From Fragum whitleyi (Eukaryota > Mollusca > Bivalvia > Cardiida > Cardiidae), in assembly GCA_948146395.1 (NCBI GenBank), contig OX411543.1, forward strand, positions 55,915,689 to 55,979,688: a DNA stretch of 64,000 nt, in the 5' to 3' direction. Below the pieces are notes generated by a model. It did no database searches. It saw only the letters and a program-made list of their open reading frames with translations, and was not told the DNA's origin. This document shows, one piece after another, positions 24,001 through 31,616 of this stretch; position 1 is the stretch's first letter; every line of letters starts with the position of its first letter. The translations under genes were made by a program, and so were the position numbers.

Positions 24001-25552
24001 TCACCAATGGTTAATAATGGAAGACCTATGTGCTGTAGCAGCTGGAGGCTAGTAAAGTATGTGATGGTAGTACTGGTGAGAGAAATACCAGGATTCCATT
24101 GTTTGGTCCTCAAGCAGCCGCGATATAACTGAAAGATGATTGAAAGTGGGGTAAAACCCGATTCAAACAAACAAATCCTTTTGGGATCAACTTCAGAAAA
24201 GATTTGAAAACTCTTTTAAAACAGTTTTCAATTCTTTCCTGGAGTTCATTTCCAGATGGACTTACAGACTTACATCTGAATTTTTGCAATTCCTGACTAC
24301 TTTTTTCAAGATACAGCCTTGCAACACCTGTGTCTTTTAAAGGCCTGTCTGAATATGCATGTTCAACCCCTCTACAGAAATTCTGGATCCACCTTTGTAT
24401 TTAGTTTATAAAATTAATATAGGGACATATACATACTTGAGTACCCAATGGTAACAAGATCTCTGGTACCCGGGTACAAAATTTCTACTTGTCCCAACTG
24501 TTTAACTTTGCATCACGAACTAAAAATGAAAGGTTTCTTTTTATAGAAGTAAAAGCTTTTCTGAGTAACTCAATGGGTCCATGAAGTTATATCAGTTTTT
24601 GGCTTGACTGTGAATAAATCAGAACGACCTGATGAAGGGTTATTTGAAAGTACATGTATTACATGTGATTATTTATTTAATGTTGAAACTTTTTGTTTCT
24701 TTTACATTGGGTGAGTAAATTGAGAATTTAATATCCCAGTAATCACTCTGCAGATGCAATTTAACCCTTGTCATGCTGAAAAAATTTTGGCTAAAAAATT
24801 TCATCAAAATCAAAGGGCAAAAAGCACTGAAAGTACCAACTGTAGGTCATTTTTTTTATAAGAAAAACTATATCTTTTGACAATTCTGGTTTGAAAGTGA
24901 GAAACAGGTGGTGTAGACTAACATCAGACTGCACATATGACTGTGCAGACTGATGCTTGTCTATAGCTTCTGCCAAAGCAAGAATATTTCAGGTACAGCA
25001 TGACAAGGATTAATGTCATTTGAGGAACAAACATTTTTAATGTGTGTGTGATTTATAAATAAGCACCAGGTATAAAAGAGATACATGTACTTTATTATGT
25101 AATTTGAAAAGGAGCCTTAAATTATTTGGAGCAGTTTCTGGTTTCCAACAATGTTACCATTGCAGGTAAGAAAGGGAGATAACACACTGCTGATGAGATT
25201 TTGAGTTGTGTACCTTGATGCATTAATTAGAGGATTAAAATTTCATAATGTTTTATCTAAAAGCTAAAAAGTCCATCTGTTTGAACCAGTTTTATCAATG
25301 ATATTTGAATGGTCAAAAATGAAAAAAATGCAAAAGGTTGCTCAATGCAACCTGTACCAATTTGGACCAGTCTTAAATTTAAATACTGTTAAGCTTAAAG
25401 AATCATTTAGGGTCCATATTAATGTAAGATTTCCCTATCTTTTCAGTTTGATATTTTCATTGGTGGCCTTGTATTACATCAACAAATTATCAACGATGAA
25501 ATACCAAGTTGTTGCATCTGTCACTAAACCCACACCAAAGAAGAAGAAGTAG
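6068..25552 (+). CDS. KRTCAP2: KRTCAP2 (oligosaccharyltransferase subunit KCP2), whole gene span
   Basis: Five coding exons: 6068-6071 (proposed), 20855-21009, 22926-22989, 23701-23767 and 25447-25552. Spliced, they give 131 residues with no internal stop, close to the usual length of about 136. The product matches KRTCAP2/KCP2, a small multi-pass ER membrane protein associated with the STT3A form of oligosaccharyltransferase in N-glycosylation. Family landmarks are GMQIFRSQL, NNFENLMFGQGFQSKLFPE, GLVHRVCVTTC and LYYINKLST; the C terminus is lysine-rich (KKKK), like ER-retained family members. Intron phases are 1, 0, 1, 2 and every junction restores the family sequence. Intron 1 (14.8 kb) contains the large LINE and several tandem-repeat elements. 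Exons 2-5 are secure; exon 1 is inferred from an ATGG|GTAAGA context. Confidence 0.85.
6258..6477. mobile_element. 220-bp MITE with about 40-bp inverted ends
   Basis: The left end CTACTGGTCAGAGACCAATT and the right end (complement CTACTGGTTGGAGACCAATT) match as inverted repeats over about 42 bp with a few mismatches. No coding capacity. It lies in the proposed first intron of KRTCAP2. Confidence 0.75.
6597..6870 (+). repeat. dispersed repeat with AATAGCGGATCAC direct repeats
   Basis: CAGTCAACTGGCAAATAGCG at the left and GGGGGCTGTCTCAAAATGA at the right recur in reverse orientation at 12555-13023. The motif CAATAGCGGATCACG is present near both ends of this copy (about 6607 and 6815). Type unknown, non-coding. 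Confidence 0.6.
7023..7260 (-). mobile_element. tRNA-headed SINE, minus strand, head truncated
   Basis: Read on the minus strand it has the B-box end (GGCGGCACTC), the family body and the full 3' tail (CCGCCGCGATATAACTGAAA ... GGCGTTAAACTCCAATC), ending in a TCAA-type simple repeat (ATTGATTG on + at 7023-7046). The sequence stops just 5' of the B box, so the A box is lost. Confidence 0.85.
7914..9396. mobile_element. tandem-core element, 8 units of 156 bp
   Basis: The ends are short inverted repeats ATACGCCCGTC (7914-7924) and GACGGGCGTAT (9386-9396). The left part is a GTCCGG-rich tract. The core repeats GTGCAGTGCACAAGAACC at 8095, 8252, 8407, 8563, 8719, 8875, 9031 and 9187, i.e. a period of 156 bp. 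This layout matches the bivalve 'pearl'/non-autonomous Helitron-like class with ~160-bp core repeats (family knowledge). No protein is encoded; the open frames here are repeat artefacts. Confidence 0.85.
9397..10023. other. no gene recognised
   Basis: Intronic sequence of KRTCAP2. A 142-codon open frame at 9671-10099 (+) has no recognisable domain, no repeated family sequence and runs into the following transposable element, so I do not call it. A weak hairpin motif (CGAGATTTTAGAA near 9580) resembles the one at 26040-26110. Confidence 0.4.
10024..11738 (+). mobile_element. tandem-core element, 9 units of 155 bp, Helitron-like end
   Basis: Starts AACAAGAGGCCCAAGAGGGC. The core repeats CAATCCAAATTTCTTGAACA with an exact 155-bp step at 10451, 10606, 10761, 10916, 11071, 11226, 11381 and 11536, with a diverged first unit near 10296. 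A GCAC/GGAC-rich tract follows, and the end is a hairpin CTGGCCTTCGGCCAG, then TGGAGCTAAAA. A terminal hairpin followed closely by CTAA is reminiscent of Helitron 3' ends (inference). Related insertions lie at 27603-28776 (inverted) and 51045-52095. Confidence 0.85.
11739..12554. other. no gene seen
   Basis: AT-rich intronic sequence. Around 12247-12270 there is a CAGACAGACAGACGG tract of the type found at the edges of the ~160-bp-core elements, probably a decayed fragment. Nothing else is supported. Confidence 0.4.
12555..13023 (-). repeat. dispersed repeat, reverse copy of the 6.6-kb repeat
   Basis: The complement of 12970-13023 (CAGTCAACTAGCCAATAGCG) and of 12575-12620 (TTAGCGGATCAGCTGTGCAC, GGGGGCGTCTCAAAATA) matches the two ends of 6597-6870. 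This copy is longer, so the middle differs. The 1-kb inverted-repeat element at 13035 begins at its edge. Confidence 0.55.
13035..14048. mobile_element. 1.0-kb element with about 65-bp inverted ends
   Basis: The left end GGTGCATAGAAAAACTGAAT and the right end (complement GGTGCATAGAAAAACCGAAT) match over about 65 bp, including a GAATTACACCGAATT-type subrepeat. Flanks GTACGTGTTAG (13024-13034) and GTACCCGTTAG (14049-14059) look like an 11-bp target duplication with two differences. A smaller hAT-like element sits inside at 13408-13783. Confidence 0.7.
13408..13783. mobile_element. hAT-like MITE nested in the 1.0-kb element
   Basis: Inverted ends AGGGCTTGTGTTT and CACAAGCCCT, with diverged subterminal TTGACCC motifs. 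Flanking octamers CTTAATCC and GTTAATCC agree at 7 of 8 positions, in line with the 8-bp target duplication of hAT elements. 376 bp, non-coding. Confidence 0.6.
14060..14816. other. no gene; possible 5' UTR of the LINE
   Basis: 14200-14300 has a GGGGTGTGGAATTCCTATGC start and ACTTGTCC repeats typical of a small DNA-element fragment, without a recognised partner end. The last few hundred bases before 14817 may be the LINE 5' UTR, but no boundary or target duplication can be seen because the LINE 3' end is lost. Confidence 0.35.
14817..14858 (+). CDS. 13-codon upstream ORF overlapping the LINE esterase start
   Basis: AAGATGGCC is a strong start context. The frame MASKPDTKENVDF ends in TAA at 14856-14858, 11 bases past the ATG of the esterase ORF (14845), which is in another frame. 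If this RNA is scanned, the short ORF would reduce initiation at 14845. It could also be chance. Confidence 0.3.
   Translation: MASKPDTKENVDF
14845..15579 (+). CDS. LINE ORF0: SGNH/GDSL esterase-like protein
   Basis: 244 residues, no internal stop. The layout matches an SGNH hydrolase fold: block I as VSDSKGRYL (nucleophile Ser at about residue 34), a block-III-like IWFGTCEL (about 84-91) in place of GxND, and block V as DGIHPG (about 217-222) carrying the Asp-His pair. Esterase-like domains of this type occur in ORF1 proteins of CR1-group LINEs, with a suggested membrane or lipid-related role that is not settled. Here the domain is a separate frame 297 bases upstream of ORF1 and in the same phase. 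The start at 14845 precedes the first motif by about 30 residues, which is normal. Being fully open while ORF1 and ORF2 each have a stop suggests a recent copy. Confidence 0.8.
   Translation: MSISKINKELNIIKQRNRDIQPNKNTDTFLVSDSKGRYLAQYLSREHDGLLKIIHKSGAQVDNLNFQREVTAITNYSHNPIVFIWFGTCELTEKNGRHIKLRKDPYECVDHLIVKYRYMRSVIQRHNQGANIIFINCPYYSIARWNQHKGCSENLLSEFTEQDRELSRVIDYYNDKLDRLNNRHQTPKIEQDLVRSNKRRQSTHVKYVKNYNLLLDGIHPGPEISKLWIERLVNLKYRIENTNV
15611..15871 (+). promoter_or_regulatory. array of four small hairpins between ORF0 and ORF1
   Basis: GAATAGGG-AAG-CCCTGTTC occurs at 15611-15629, 15667-15685 and 15716-15734 (last base T in the second), and a variant GAATAAGG-AAG-CCTTGCTC at 15853-15871. Each can fold as an 8-bp stem with an AAG triloop. 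In the fourth copy one G-C pair is replaced by A-T on both arms. The fourth hairpin ends five bases before the ATG of ORF1. Role unknown; translation of ORF1 from a polycistronic RNA is one possibility. Confidence 0.7.
15877..16980 (+). CDS. LINE ORF1: C8 PHD-like finger, coiled coil, RNA-binding-like protein (one internal stop)
   Basis: The frame spans 367 codons plus stop. Residues 22-75 hold eight cysteines in four pairs (C22/25, C38/41, C46/49, C72/75), a PHD-like finger with Cys where PHD usually has His. Residues 86-145 are Lys/Glu-rich with heptad character (coiled coil, probably for trimerisation). Then comes an RNA-binding-like stretch around NIVIFNLPES and RPLKVVL, as in other LINE ORF1 proteins, and a basic tail. 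An in-frame TAG at 16318-16320 interrupts the protein between the coiled coil and the RNA-binding part; the next codons continue the family sequence, so this is either a CAG-to-TAG mutation or a leaky stop. ORF1p normally packages LINE RNA with ORF2p in the cytoplasm. Confidence 0.85.
16318..16320 (+). other. in-frame TAG inside LINE ORF1
   Basis: Reads AAG TAG CTA CAT. The frame on both sides codes for continuous ORF1-like protein. TAG followed by CTA resembles contexts known to favour stop-codon readthrough, but a simple CAG-to-TAG mutation explains it as well. Confidence 0.8.
16978..19732 (+). CDS. LINE ORF2: APE endonuclease and reverse transcriptase (nonsense mutation, 3' truncated)
   Basis: Endonuclease from TNADSL (17044): VTEIF catalytic Glu, YRSPN, LGDFN, DLVFTN and GKSDHE. 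Reverse transcriptase: SSGPDGIHP, YKKGPRQEASNYRPISL, HGFRQGKS, DFQKAFDTV, IPQGSVLGP and the catalytic FADDTKIY. The frame is the same as ORF1 and separated from it by one TAG (16978-16980). No ATG precedes the endonuclease motif; the first (17068) falls after the conserved Asn. A TAA at 19168 sits where a Lys codon is expected (FNQD-stop-CKH); downstream codons to about 19731 continue the thumb and C-terminal region (VRPHLEYGSSVW). Then family sequence ends abruptly at the AAGGTCA repeat. Confidence 0.9.
19733..20105 (+). repeat. AAGGTCA-rich tandem repeat fused to the LINE
   Basis: Clusters of CAAGGTCAAGGTCATATG recur near 19735, 19893 and 20060, spaced about 160-165 bp, with shared spacer (TTCAAGCCTATT...AAGATACA). 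The unit and spacing match the ~160-bp core elements found elsewhere. The TCAAGGTCA motif equals the extended half-site bound by NR5A/ERR-type nuclear receptors, but abundance in a repeat makes chance likely. Confidence 0.65.
20106..20854. other. KRTCAP2 intron 1, 3' part; nothing further seen
   Basis: AT-rich, no repeat family recognised. It ends in the 3' splice site TTAATTTCAG before exon 2. Confidence 0.5.
20855..21009 (+). CDS. KRTCAP2: KRTCAP2 exon 2
   Basis: Acceptor TTAATTTCAG. With the G from exon 1 it codes for 52 residues, starting AVSTGSSLV and including GMQIFRSQLGGAEYMTIVGG and the first two membrane segments. The exon must end in ACT (Thr) so that exon 3 continues the family sequence LTAVNNFEN. 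The donor there is GTATCC, a weak match to consensus. A better-looking donor 12 bases on (GTAAAT) would put exon 3 out of frame. Confidence 0.92.
21694..22035. repeat. 87-bp tandem repeat, about 4 copies
   Basis: AAACAATTAAATGAGTGGAC recurs at 21694, 21781, 21868 and 21955. The unit is 87 bp = 29 codons, so it stays open on both strands and gives repeated 29-residue pseudo-peptides. It lies in KRTCAP2 intron 2 and its last unit merges with the palindromic repeat that follows. Confidence 0.95.
22024..22262. repeat. palindromic interspersed repeat, copy 2
   Basis: ACTTAGTGTTTTGTATGAGA at the left, inverse TCTTATACAATACACTAAGT at the right, TGCCGAGGCAA twice in the centre, then AAATAACCGCATGA shared with copy 1 (1116-1320). 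The left end is also the last part of each 87-bp unit. Confidence 0.65.
22926..22989 (+). CDS. KRTCAP2: KRTCAP2 exon 3
   Basis: Acceptor ATGAAACAG, donor GAAG|GTAAGT. Codes for AVNNFENLMFGQGFQSKLFPE, the most conserved loop of the family. Entry phase 0, exit phase 1. The tract upstream of the acceptor is pyrimidine-rich 15-30 bases away (TCTTTTTCTACC). Confidence 0.95.
23256..23515. mobile_element. 260-bp MITE family B, copy 1
   Basis: Inverted ends TGTGACCCATCAAGTGAAAA and (complement) TGTGACCCGTCAAGCAAAAG. The centre is a hairpin CTAGTCAGTCTGCGCAGTTC. Flanks ATA/TAT allow a TA target duplication. A second copy lies at 41913-42169. It is in KRTCAP2 intron 3. Confidence 0.8.
23701..23767 (+). 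CDS. KRTCAP2: KRTCAP2 exon 4
   Basis: Acceptor CATATTTTCAG, donor CATG|GTAAGT. Codes for VFGCLVIAMFCSGLVHRVCV plus TT and two bases of the next Cys codon: the third membrane segment and the conserved HRVCVTTC motif. Entry phase 1, exit phase 2. Confidence 0.95.
23904..24172 (+). mobile_element. tRNA-headed SINE, full length, diverged
   Basis: A-box TAGTGCAGTTGGTAGTGG, a weakened B box (GGTCCCTGATGG), family body (TAATAATGGAAGACCTATGT) and 3' tail (CAGCCGCGATATAACTGAAA) ending in AAACAAACAAAT. It lies in KRTCAP2 intron 4. Confidence 0.85.
24173..25446. other. KRTCAP2 intron 4; one hairpin motif
   Basis: Mostly unique AT-rich sequence. 24917-24962 holds ACATCAGACTGCACATATGA / CTGTGCAGACTGATG, a small hairpin related to the centres of MITE families A and B; a similar relic is near 22755-22830 in intron 2. 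It ends in the splice site TATCTTTTCAG. Confidence 0.5.
25447..25552 (+). CDS. KRTCAP2: KRTCAP2 exon 5 (last coding exon)
   Basis: Acceptor ATCTTTTCAG. The first T completes TGT (Cys), then LIFSLVALYYINKLST, the final membrane segment, and a basic tail PTPKKKK before TAG at 25550. A poly(A) signal candidate AATAAA is at 26333-26338; closer sites were not seen. Confidence 0.95.
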
Positions 25553-25603
25553 CCACCTTCACCATATTTATTTACATTGTACATGTATTTGTTTGTAATT
25601 TTA

Positions 25604-25838
25604 GCCTGTGCGTGACATTTCCAACAATTTGAAATTTTCGTGAGGTGTAAACATTGAGAGGCGTAGACAGACATAAACTGTAAATATAAAGTTACCTGAT
25701 AGTCAACAGATACTTTGAGACATTTCTATCTACTTAGTGCATAGTGACGACTCTGGTCAGACTGTGCGAATGCACAGGCTGGTCAGAGTCTTTGCCTTGC
25801 GCATATTTGAAATTGTTGGAAATCTCATGCAAAGGCTC
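25604..25838. mobile_element. MITE family A, copy 2
   Basis: Left GCCTGTGCGTGACATTTCCA and right (complement GAGCCTTTGCATGAGATTTC) ends match copy 1 at 755-995; the centre hairpin is CTGGTCAGACTGTGCGAATG. It starts 52 bases after the KRTCAP2 stop, so it is probably transcribed in the 3' UTR. A solo end of this family (TTTCCAACAATTTCAAATAT) also sits at 35898-35922, just behind the deiodinase stop. Confidence 0.75.
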
Positions 25839-26409
25839 ATTTGTTTAGATAAGCATTTTGGAAAAACAAGTTATGAATTGTCAACAGTCAAAATACTTTG
25901 TCTTGCTTCATAAATTATAACAGAAAAAATGCAATTCTCTCTGATTGAATTTATTCAATGTTTGGTAAAAGATATTAAGTGACCAAGTCTTGGTAATTTC
26001 AGCCCAATGGGTTACTAACTAACTAGTTATAGTAAGATATATCATCGTTGTTTTTCTAAAACCTCGTACCTACAGCTTTGATCAAGCTTTATTTACGAGG
26101 TTTTAGAATCACATCGACTATAAAGGCTCTTGCAGTAGGTTTGTATAACCCAATGAAAACTGACTTGAAATTTTTGTACAGGCTTTTGATCACCAAACAA
26201 AAAAGCTTTTTTCCTCTTACAATATATATCTGTATATTCATAACTTGGTTAGCCTTAATCCTTACTTTTGCATCTAAAGAAAGTTTAACTATCATAACAT
26301 AACTTTTATTAAAGTCATCATGTCTATCATAACAATAAAATGTGTTTTGTTTCTTTTTCCAAATGGAATTTTATTTATTGGATTGATTGACTAACCATTC
26401 ATTATGTGC

Positions 26410-26685
26410 TGCAATCTTAGCGTAGTTGGTAGTGCATCGGACTGCCAATCTAGAGGTCCAAGGTTCGATCTCTGACGGCAGCAATCCTTTCCGACTATTT
26501 GTCTACCACCAATGGATTGATAATCCTAGACCTATGTTGGATAGCAGCTGGATGCTAGGAAAGGACGTGATGGTAGTACTGGTGTGGTAATACCTGGAAT
26601 CCACCGTTAGGTGCTCCCAGCCGCCGCGATATGACTGAATTAATGTTGAAAGCGACGTAAACCCCATTAAAAAAAACAAAAAAAA
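26410..26685 (+). mobile_element. tRNA-headed SINE, full length
   Basis: A-box TAGCGTAGTTGGTAGTGC, B-box GGTTCGATCTC, body, and tail CAGCCGCCGCGATATGACTG ... GCGACGTAAACCCC with a terminal A/C-rich run. A hairpin sharing TTCTAAAACCTCGTA / TTTACGAGGTTTTAGAA lies just upstream (26054-26107). Confidence 0.85.
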
Positions 26686-26689
26686 CAAT

Positions 26690-27602
26690 CATTATGTAGA
26701 AATGAAGGCCTCTGAATTCCAGTTCTACAGATGGAGGGGAGTGATTTGGATTGTTATCAAAAAAAAAACATTGAGACATTGTCATCACCTTGGTGGCGTT
26801 TGTGTTGACAAACTTTACCGTTGATTATAACAATGTTACTGATGTTAAGGATGAAGAAATGACTGGGAAATTGGAATGTCTATCGTAGATGTACCAATAC
26901 ATGTATATATTCACCTGGGTGGAGAAGAGCAATGTGTACTTGCTAATTAAAATCCCCTATGTCCTGTCTAGATTTGAACCCTGGACTTTCCAATCCAAAA
27001 GTTACCAACCTTACCACCATGGACGCCAGGGACAAGCCATTTCTGCATTTCCTAAAGTGGTAACTACTCAAAAAGATAAATAAAATACTGGAAAGATTTA
27101 ACCAGCTAGAATTCTAGAATTTTGCCCTATGATAATTGGTTAAGTTGTATGTCAACCGAAAATGTATATTCAACTTCTACTTTCCAGCCTAGAAATATGT
27201 CTGTTTCAAATGAAGATAGTAAGGGAAGATTCAAAGTATAATTACCATCCATCTTGTTTGAGCCATCATATCAACCAATTTCATTATGCGACTGTTTCAA
27301 AATTTCCTTTCTTTAGTCAAAAGTATTTTTGCCTAGAAGATATCATTGGCTGTCAAATTTCCGTAATTAATCCTATGTTGTAAAAACCCATTGAGCTTTT
27401 TCTAATGAGTTTGTAAGATATAAGATTAGTGAAAAATTCGTAATGATATACATATTAAATTCTCTTGAATAATCACCAAATGGTGGTCCTGTTCGTGGTT
27501 GCTTAATGGAAGTTTTACTGTATACAATGTGCCAAACAAAGATTATAAGCATTCTTGGTGGAAAGATTTGCCAACTGGTCTGAAAATATTCAAAAAGCGT
27601 TT
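26690..27602. other. intergenic, no gene seen
   Basis: No domain, exon or repeat family recognised. Short open frames here lack codon or family support. Confidence 0.4.
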
Positions 27603-28776
27603 TTAGCTCCACTGGCTGAAAGCCACTGGGGCTATTGTCATGGCGTTGTGTCCGTCGTGCGTCCGTCCGTGCGTGCGTCCGGTCGTAAACTTTTCTTTAA
27701 AAATCTTCTCCTCAGAAACTACAGGATGGATTTCAACCAAACTTCACATGAATGATCCTTGGGTGACCCTTTTTCAAAGTTGTTCAAGAAATTTTGATCC
27801 AATGAAAAACATGGATTTAATGGGCATGGCTTATTTCCAAATATGGTAAAAAGTGAGTTTTCTCAGATTCTAATAAATGGATACCAATTAAATTTTACAT
27901 GAATAATCCTTAGGTGACCCTTTATCAGTCTACAAAAAATCATTGTGATCGGATGGAAAATATGCATATTATGGGCGGAGGTCATTTCTCTATATGTTAT
28001 ATAGTGGAAACTTTGAAAATCATTTTCTCTTAATCTAACTGATGGATATCAACCAAATTTCACTGGAATGATCCTTGAGTGACCCTTTATCAGTCTACAA
28101 AAAATCATTGTGATTGGATGAAAATTATGTATTTTATGGGCGGAGGTCATTTTTCTATATGTTATATAGTGGAAACTTGAAAATCATTTTCTCAGGATGT
28201 AACTGATGGATATCAACCAAATTTCACTGGAATAATCCTTGAGTGACCCTTTATCAGTGTACCAAAAATCATTGTGATTGGATGAAAAATATGTATTTTA
28301 TGGGCGGAGGTCATTTCTCTATAAGTTATATAGTGGAAACTTTGAAAATCATTTTCTCAGAATGTAACTGATGAATATCAACCAAATTTCACTGGAATGA
28401 TACTTGAGTAACACTTTATCAATTTACCAAAAATTATTTTGATTGGATGAAAAATATGCATTTTATGGGCAGAGGTCATTTCTCTATATATTATATAGTG
28501 GAAACTTTGAAAATCATTTTCTCAGAATTTGATTTTTGGATATCAATTAAATTTCACTGGAATGATACTTGAGTGACCCTTTATCAGTGTATCAAAAATT
28601 ATTTTGATTGGATGAAAAATATACATTTTATGGGTGGATGTCAATTCTCAATATGTTGAAAATCATTTTCAACATCAGTAGAACCCCAAATATCTAAAAA
28701 TCTAGTCAAAACATTTATTTGCTTTTACAAGAATTTCAAGCCTGTGGAGCGACTCAAGCCATTCATGGCTTTCTAG
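27603..28776 (-). mobile_element. tandem-core element, 5 units of about 165 bp, reverse orientation
   Basis: The left edge TTTAGCTCCACTGGCTGAAA GCCACTGG is the inverse of the hairpin end of the 10-kb element, followed by the GTCC-rich tract. TGACCCTTTATCAGT recurs at 27915, 28080, 28244, 28409 (diverged) and 28574, about 165 bp apart. The right edge AAGCCTGTGGAGCGACTC corresponds to the inverse of the CCTGTATCGCTCC start. Confidence 0.8.
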
Positions 28777-28947
28777 TTCATTAATGTAACTACAATTTCC
28801 ATTTCACATGGATATAAGCTCTTGTTAGTCCCACTTACCGAAAGCCCGACATAGGCTGTAACAAGTTGGCGTATTTGCGTTGCTATGTACAATTATCCTT
28901 CCAGATTTGTCTATACTGTTTCTCCTACATTTATGGATGGACTTTAA

Positions 28948-29167
28948 CCCTTTCCTGTTTTACAAAATTTTGGACCTGTCCAAATTCAAAGGTTTTGCAG
29001 ACGAAAGTTTAAAGTGGATTTAATTTGAAAAATAACCATTCAGTATGATAGAAAATAGTGTGGAAAAAGAAGAAATTGCTTGTCAGAAGCAATTTCTTCT
29101 TTTTTCACAATGTTTTCTCAATCATAAATCACAGGCACGTTTAAAGCAGGGATTAAACAGCAAAGGG
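28948..29167 (+). mobile_element. piggyBac-like MITE, copy 1 (TTAA-flanked)
   Basis: 220 bp between TTAA at 28944-28947 and TTAA at 29168-29171. Inverted ends CCCTTTCCTGTTT and (complement) CCCTTTGCTGTTT. The centre is a 15-bp-arm hairpin AAGAAGAAATTGCTT-GTCAG-AAGCAATTTCTTCTT. Exact TTAA on both sides and CCC ends are the hallmark of piggyBac elements (family knowledge). Confidence 0.88.
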
Positions 29168-29554
29168 TTAAAATCAGTATCCACATTTTTTAAGTTGGAA
29201 TGCGGAGCAATTCCAACTTAGATTTAACAAAACCGCAAAATGAACACAAGATAATTTCATTTCGGGTTTCTTGATAACACATATCACGTGAACAGGATGT
29301 GAATACACTCCGGCCTATTTTGTATATCTCAACTTGACAAAGACATACAGTTTATTTCATCAAGAAGTAAGAATGTTGAACAATTACACAACTATCATTT
29401 CATGTAAATTATTAACACGCTAATTTATGTTTCAAACGAAATTTATTGAAACTTGCGTACGAATTTACTAGTAGCAAATGTGTGCATTACTATATTTGGA
29501 AATCATGTGATAAGTCAAGTCCAATAAAGTAAGCTATTGACAACAGCACTGTCC

Positions 29555-29678
29555 AATCACGTGATCTGCTTATTTGGTAATACGCGACCTGTTTTTCGTA
29601 GAATTGTGGCAATAGCACAAGCAAATCACGTGATCTGCTTATTTGGTAACGTCGCTACCTGTTTTTCGTAGAATTATG
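29555..29678. repeat. 69-bp direct duplication with CACGTG box
   Basis: AATCACGTGATCTGCTTATT starts at 29555 and again at 29624; the units run on through CGACCTGTTTTTCGTAGAAT. Each carries TCACGTGA, an E-box/CLEAR-type motif. No nearby promoter is known, so any regulatory role is speculation. Confidence 0.75.
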
Positions 29679-29962
29679 TTATAGCTTCTTTAGAGGTCTA
29701 GTTTCTCTTTCTGAACGAACTTTTTACACACTTCAACAAAATATCGTAGTTCAAATGTTTTTTTTTTTCTAATTGTTTCGTACACCATTATTAGAAACGC
29801 GCAAAATTTGCAGATTATTTATCTGTATTAACAACCCGATCCAGCAAATATTCTCTTTTTTTAATACTTCTCTTAAAAACGGAACCCCATTTCAAAATCG
29901 AGCGACAATTTCACTTGATGGTGGACCCAGCAAGGATCGATAAAGGTATAGATCCACAAGTT

Positions 29963-30028
29963 TAAGTGATAGATCAAAGGTCAATTTTGTCTATACCTGT
30001 ATAGACAAAATTTACCTCTGATCACTCA
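29963..30028. repeat. palindrome around TTGTCTATACCTGTATAGACAA
   Basis: An inner perfect arm AATTTTGTCTATA / TATAGACAAAATT extends imperfectly to AGTGATAGATCAAAGGT / ACCTCTGATCACT. Probably the core of a small MITE. Confidence 0.7.
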
Positions 30029-30423
30029 CCCTAAATTGCGGGTTTATAGGCAAACATTTATCTTCTCTCTCTGCTTTTGTCCATTTTCTTTAAAATTGCT
30101 TAGACATAAATTCACTTGTGCAAAAATACGCCCGCCCGCAATCCTTTAAATATCATTGAAGATTATCACAAGCTAACTACAGCCTTTGTTTTTATCAAAT
30201 AACTGAACGAATTTACAAACCCCACGTGTTTTGCCTTCAGGGGCCATGTTCTAGAAAGGTCCTATGATCGAAATTTGATCGTATCGCAATCGTACGATTG
30301 AAATTGGCTTTCAAGAAACATTTTTGGCTTTCAAAAAAAATGTATCATTTAATTTACGCATAAATTTGCGTTACCTAAAGACTAATCTTGAAATTTGCGA
30401 TTTTGACTATGCAAGCATAGTAT

Positions 30424-30960
30424 TTTCTCAGATTTCATTTTTATATGCAGCTTGAGGCGGTTGTATATTGGCGTCATCTTCTCCGTCTGTGTCTGTCCGT
30501 CCGTCCGTACGTACGTCCACTTTTCTTGTGAGCACAACTCTTCAAAGATTTCTGATTGGGTTTGGATGAAACTTCCATAGAATGTTCCTTTTCACCTGAT
30601 CTTGCGCATAAAGTCACGGCTTGGTGAATTTCAGCCGCGTCATTGAAAAAGAGCCTTCATGTAAAAGAAATCTTGTTAACACAACTTCTCTCTCATTTAT
30701 GGACCGATTATGATGAAACTTTCACAGAAGTTTCTAGTCACCTGACCTAGTGCCTATGGCTAGGGTTTGGTGAATATTAGCCGTGTCATGGAAAAAGAGG
30801 CCTTCATTTGAAAAACCTTGTGAACGCAACTCCTCTTCCATTTATGGACCGATTTTGATTAAACATTTACAAAATGTTCCTAGTCATCTGACCCAGCGCA
30901 TATTTTAGTCAAAAGTCGAGACCACCTTGGCGGGATGCGTCAGCTTTGTTAGTGGCTTGA
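30424..30960. mobile_element. tandem-core element fragment, period about 150 bp
   Basis: A GTCCGTCCGTACGTACG tract (about 30488-30520) followed by repeats of CTTGTGAGCACAACTC at about 30524, 30672 and 30824 with shared ATGAAACTTTCACAGAATGTTCC-like text. Same class as the ~156-bp elements. The ends are not clear. Confidence 0.6.
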
Positions 30961-31344
30961 TGTCATAGTCTCTTGAACGCATTCCAACTTATCAGTACTT
31001 TCAGTACTTTGATTTAATACTAAGTACATCAGCTATTCGAAAGAAATTTCTCCTAGGCTAAAGTTAAAGCTCAAGGTAAAATGTGAAAATTGAGTGTGTA
31101 CAGAGTCTAGCATCATTTTTGTTTGATATTAGTCGGCACAATGGTCCTTGATTGTGAAAAAAATTTAAGCCATTTACTTGCAACATATTTTCAGATAATT
31201 TCAAGGTCATAGCAAATGTAAAAATGATTTTGAAATTTAGCTTATCTGAGCATAGATCCTACATTTGTCATAGGATTTCAAAACCCCATTGTTGGACTGT
31301 CGATTCGAATTCAGGCTTTGCCAACCATCATCCATTTGAGAAAG

Positions 31345-31616
31345 GGCCGCCGTCATAGCGCAGTTGGTAGCGCGCCGGACTGTCAATGTAGAGGTCCCGG
31401 GTTCGATCCCCGCCGGCGGCACTCATTTGTTCCGACTATTTGTCTCTAACCAATGGGTTGATAATCGTAGACCTATGTTAGATAGCAGCTGGAGGCAAGG
31501 AAAGAATGTGGTGGTTGTACTGGTGAGAGAAATACAAGGAAGCCATTGTTAGGTGCTCCAGCCGCCGCGATATAACTGAAAAAATGTTGAAAACGGCGTT
31601 AAATTCCATTCAATCA
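31345..31616 (+). mobile_element. tRNA-headed SINE, full length, 15-bp target duplication
   Basis: Best-preserved SINE in the window. The head GGCCGCCGTCATAGCGCAGT folds like a tRNA (GCCGCCG pairs with CGGCGGC; A box TAGCGCAGTTGGTAGCGCG, B box GGTTCGATCCC; the loop CTGTCAA is reminiscent of a GTC anticodon). The body and tail CAGCCGCCGCGATATAACTG follow, ending in CAATC repeats. The 15-bp ATCCATTTGAGAAAG is found intact at 31330-31344 and 31617-31631, a perfect target-site duplication and a sign of recent insertion. Confidence 0.93.

Noticed and set aside
31345..31420. Possible functional tRNA gene (good A and B boxes, pairing acceptor ends)
   Set aside because: The anticodon arm does not pair well and the sequence continues into the SINE body with a target duplication around the whole, so it is a SINE head.
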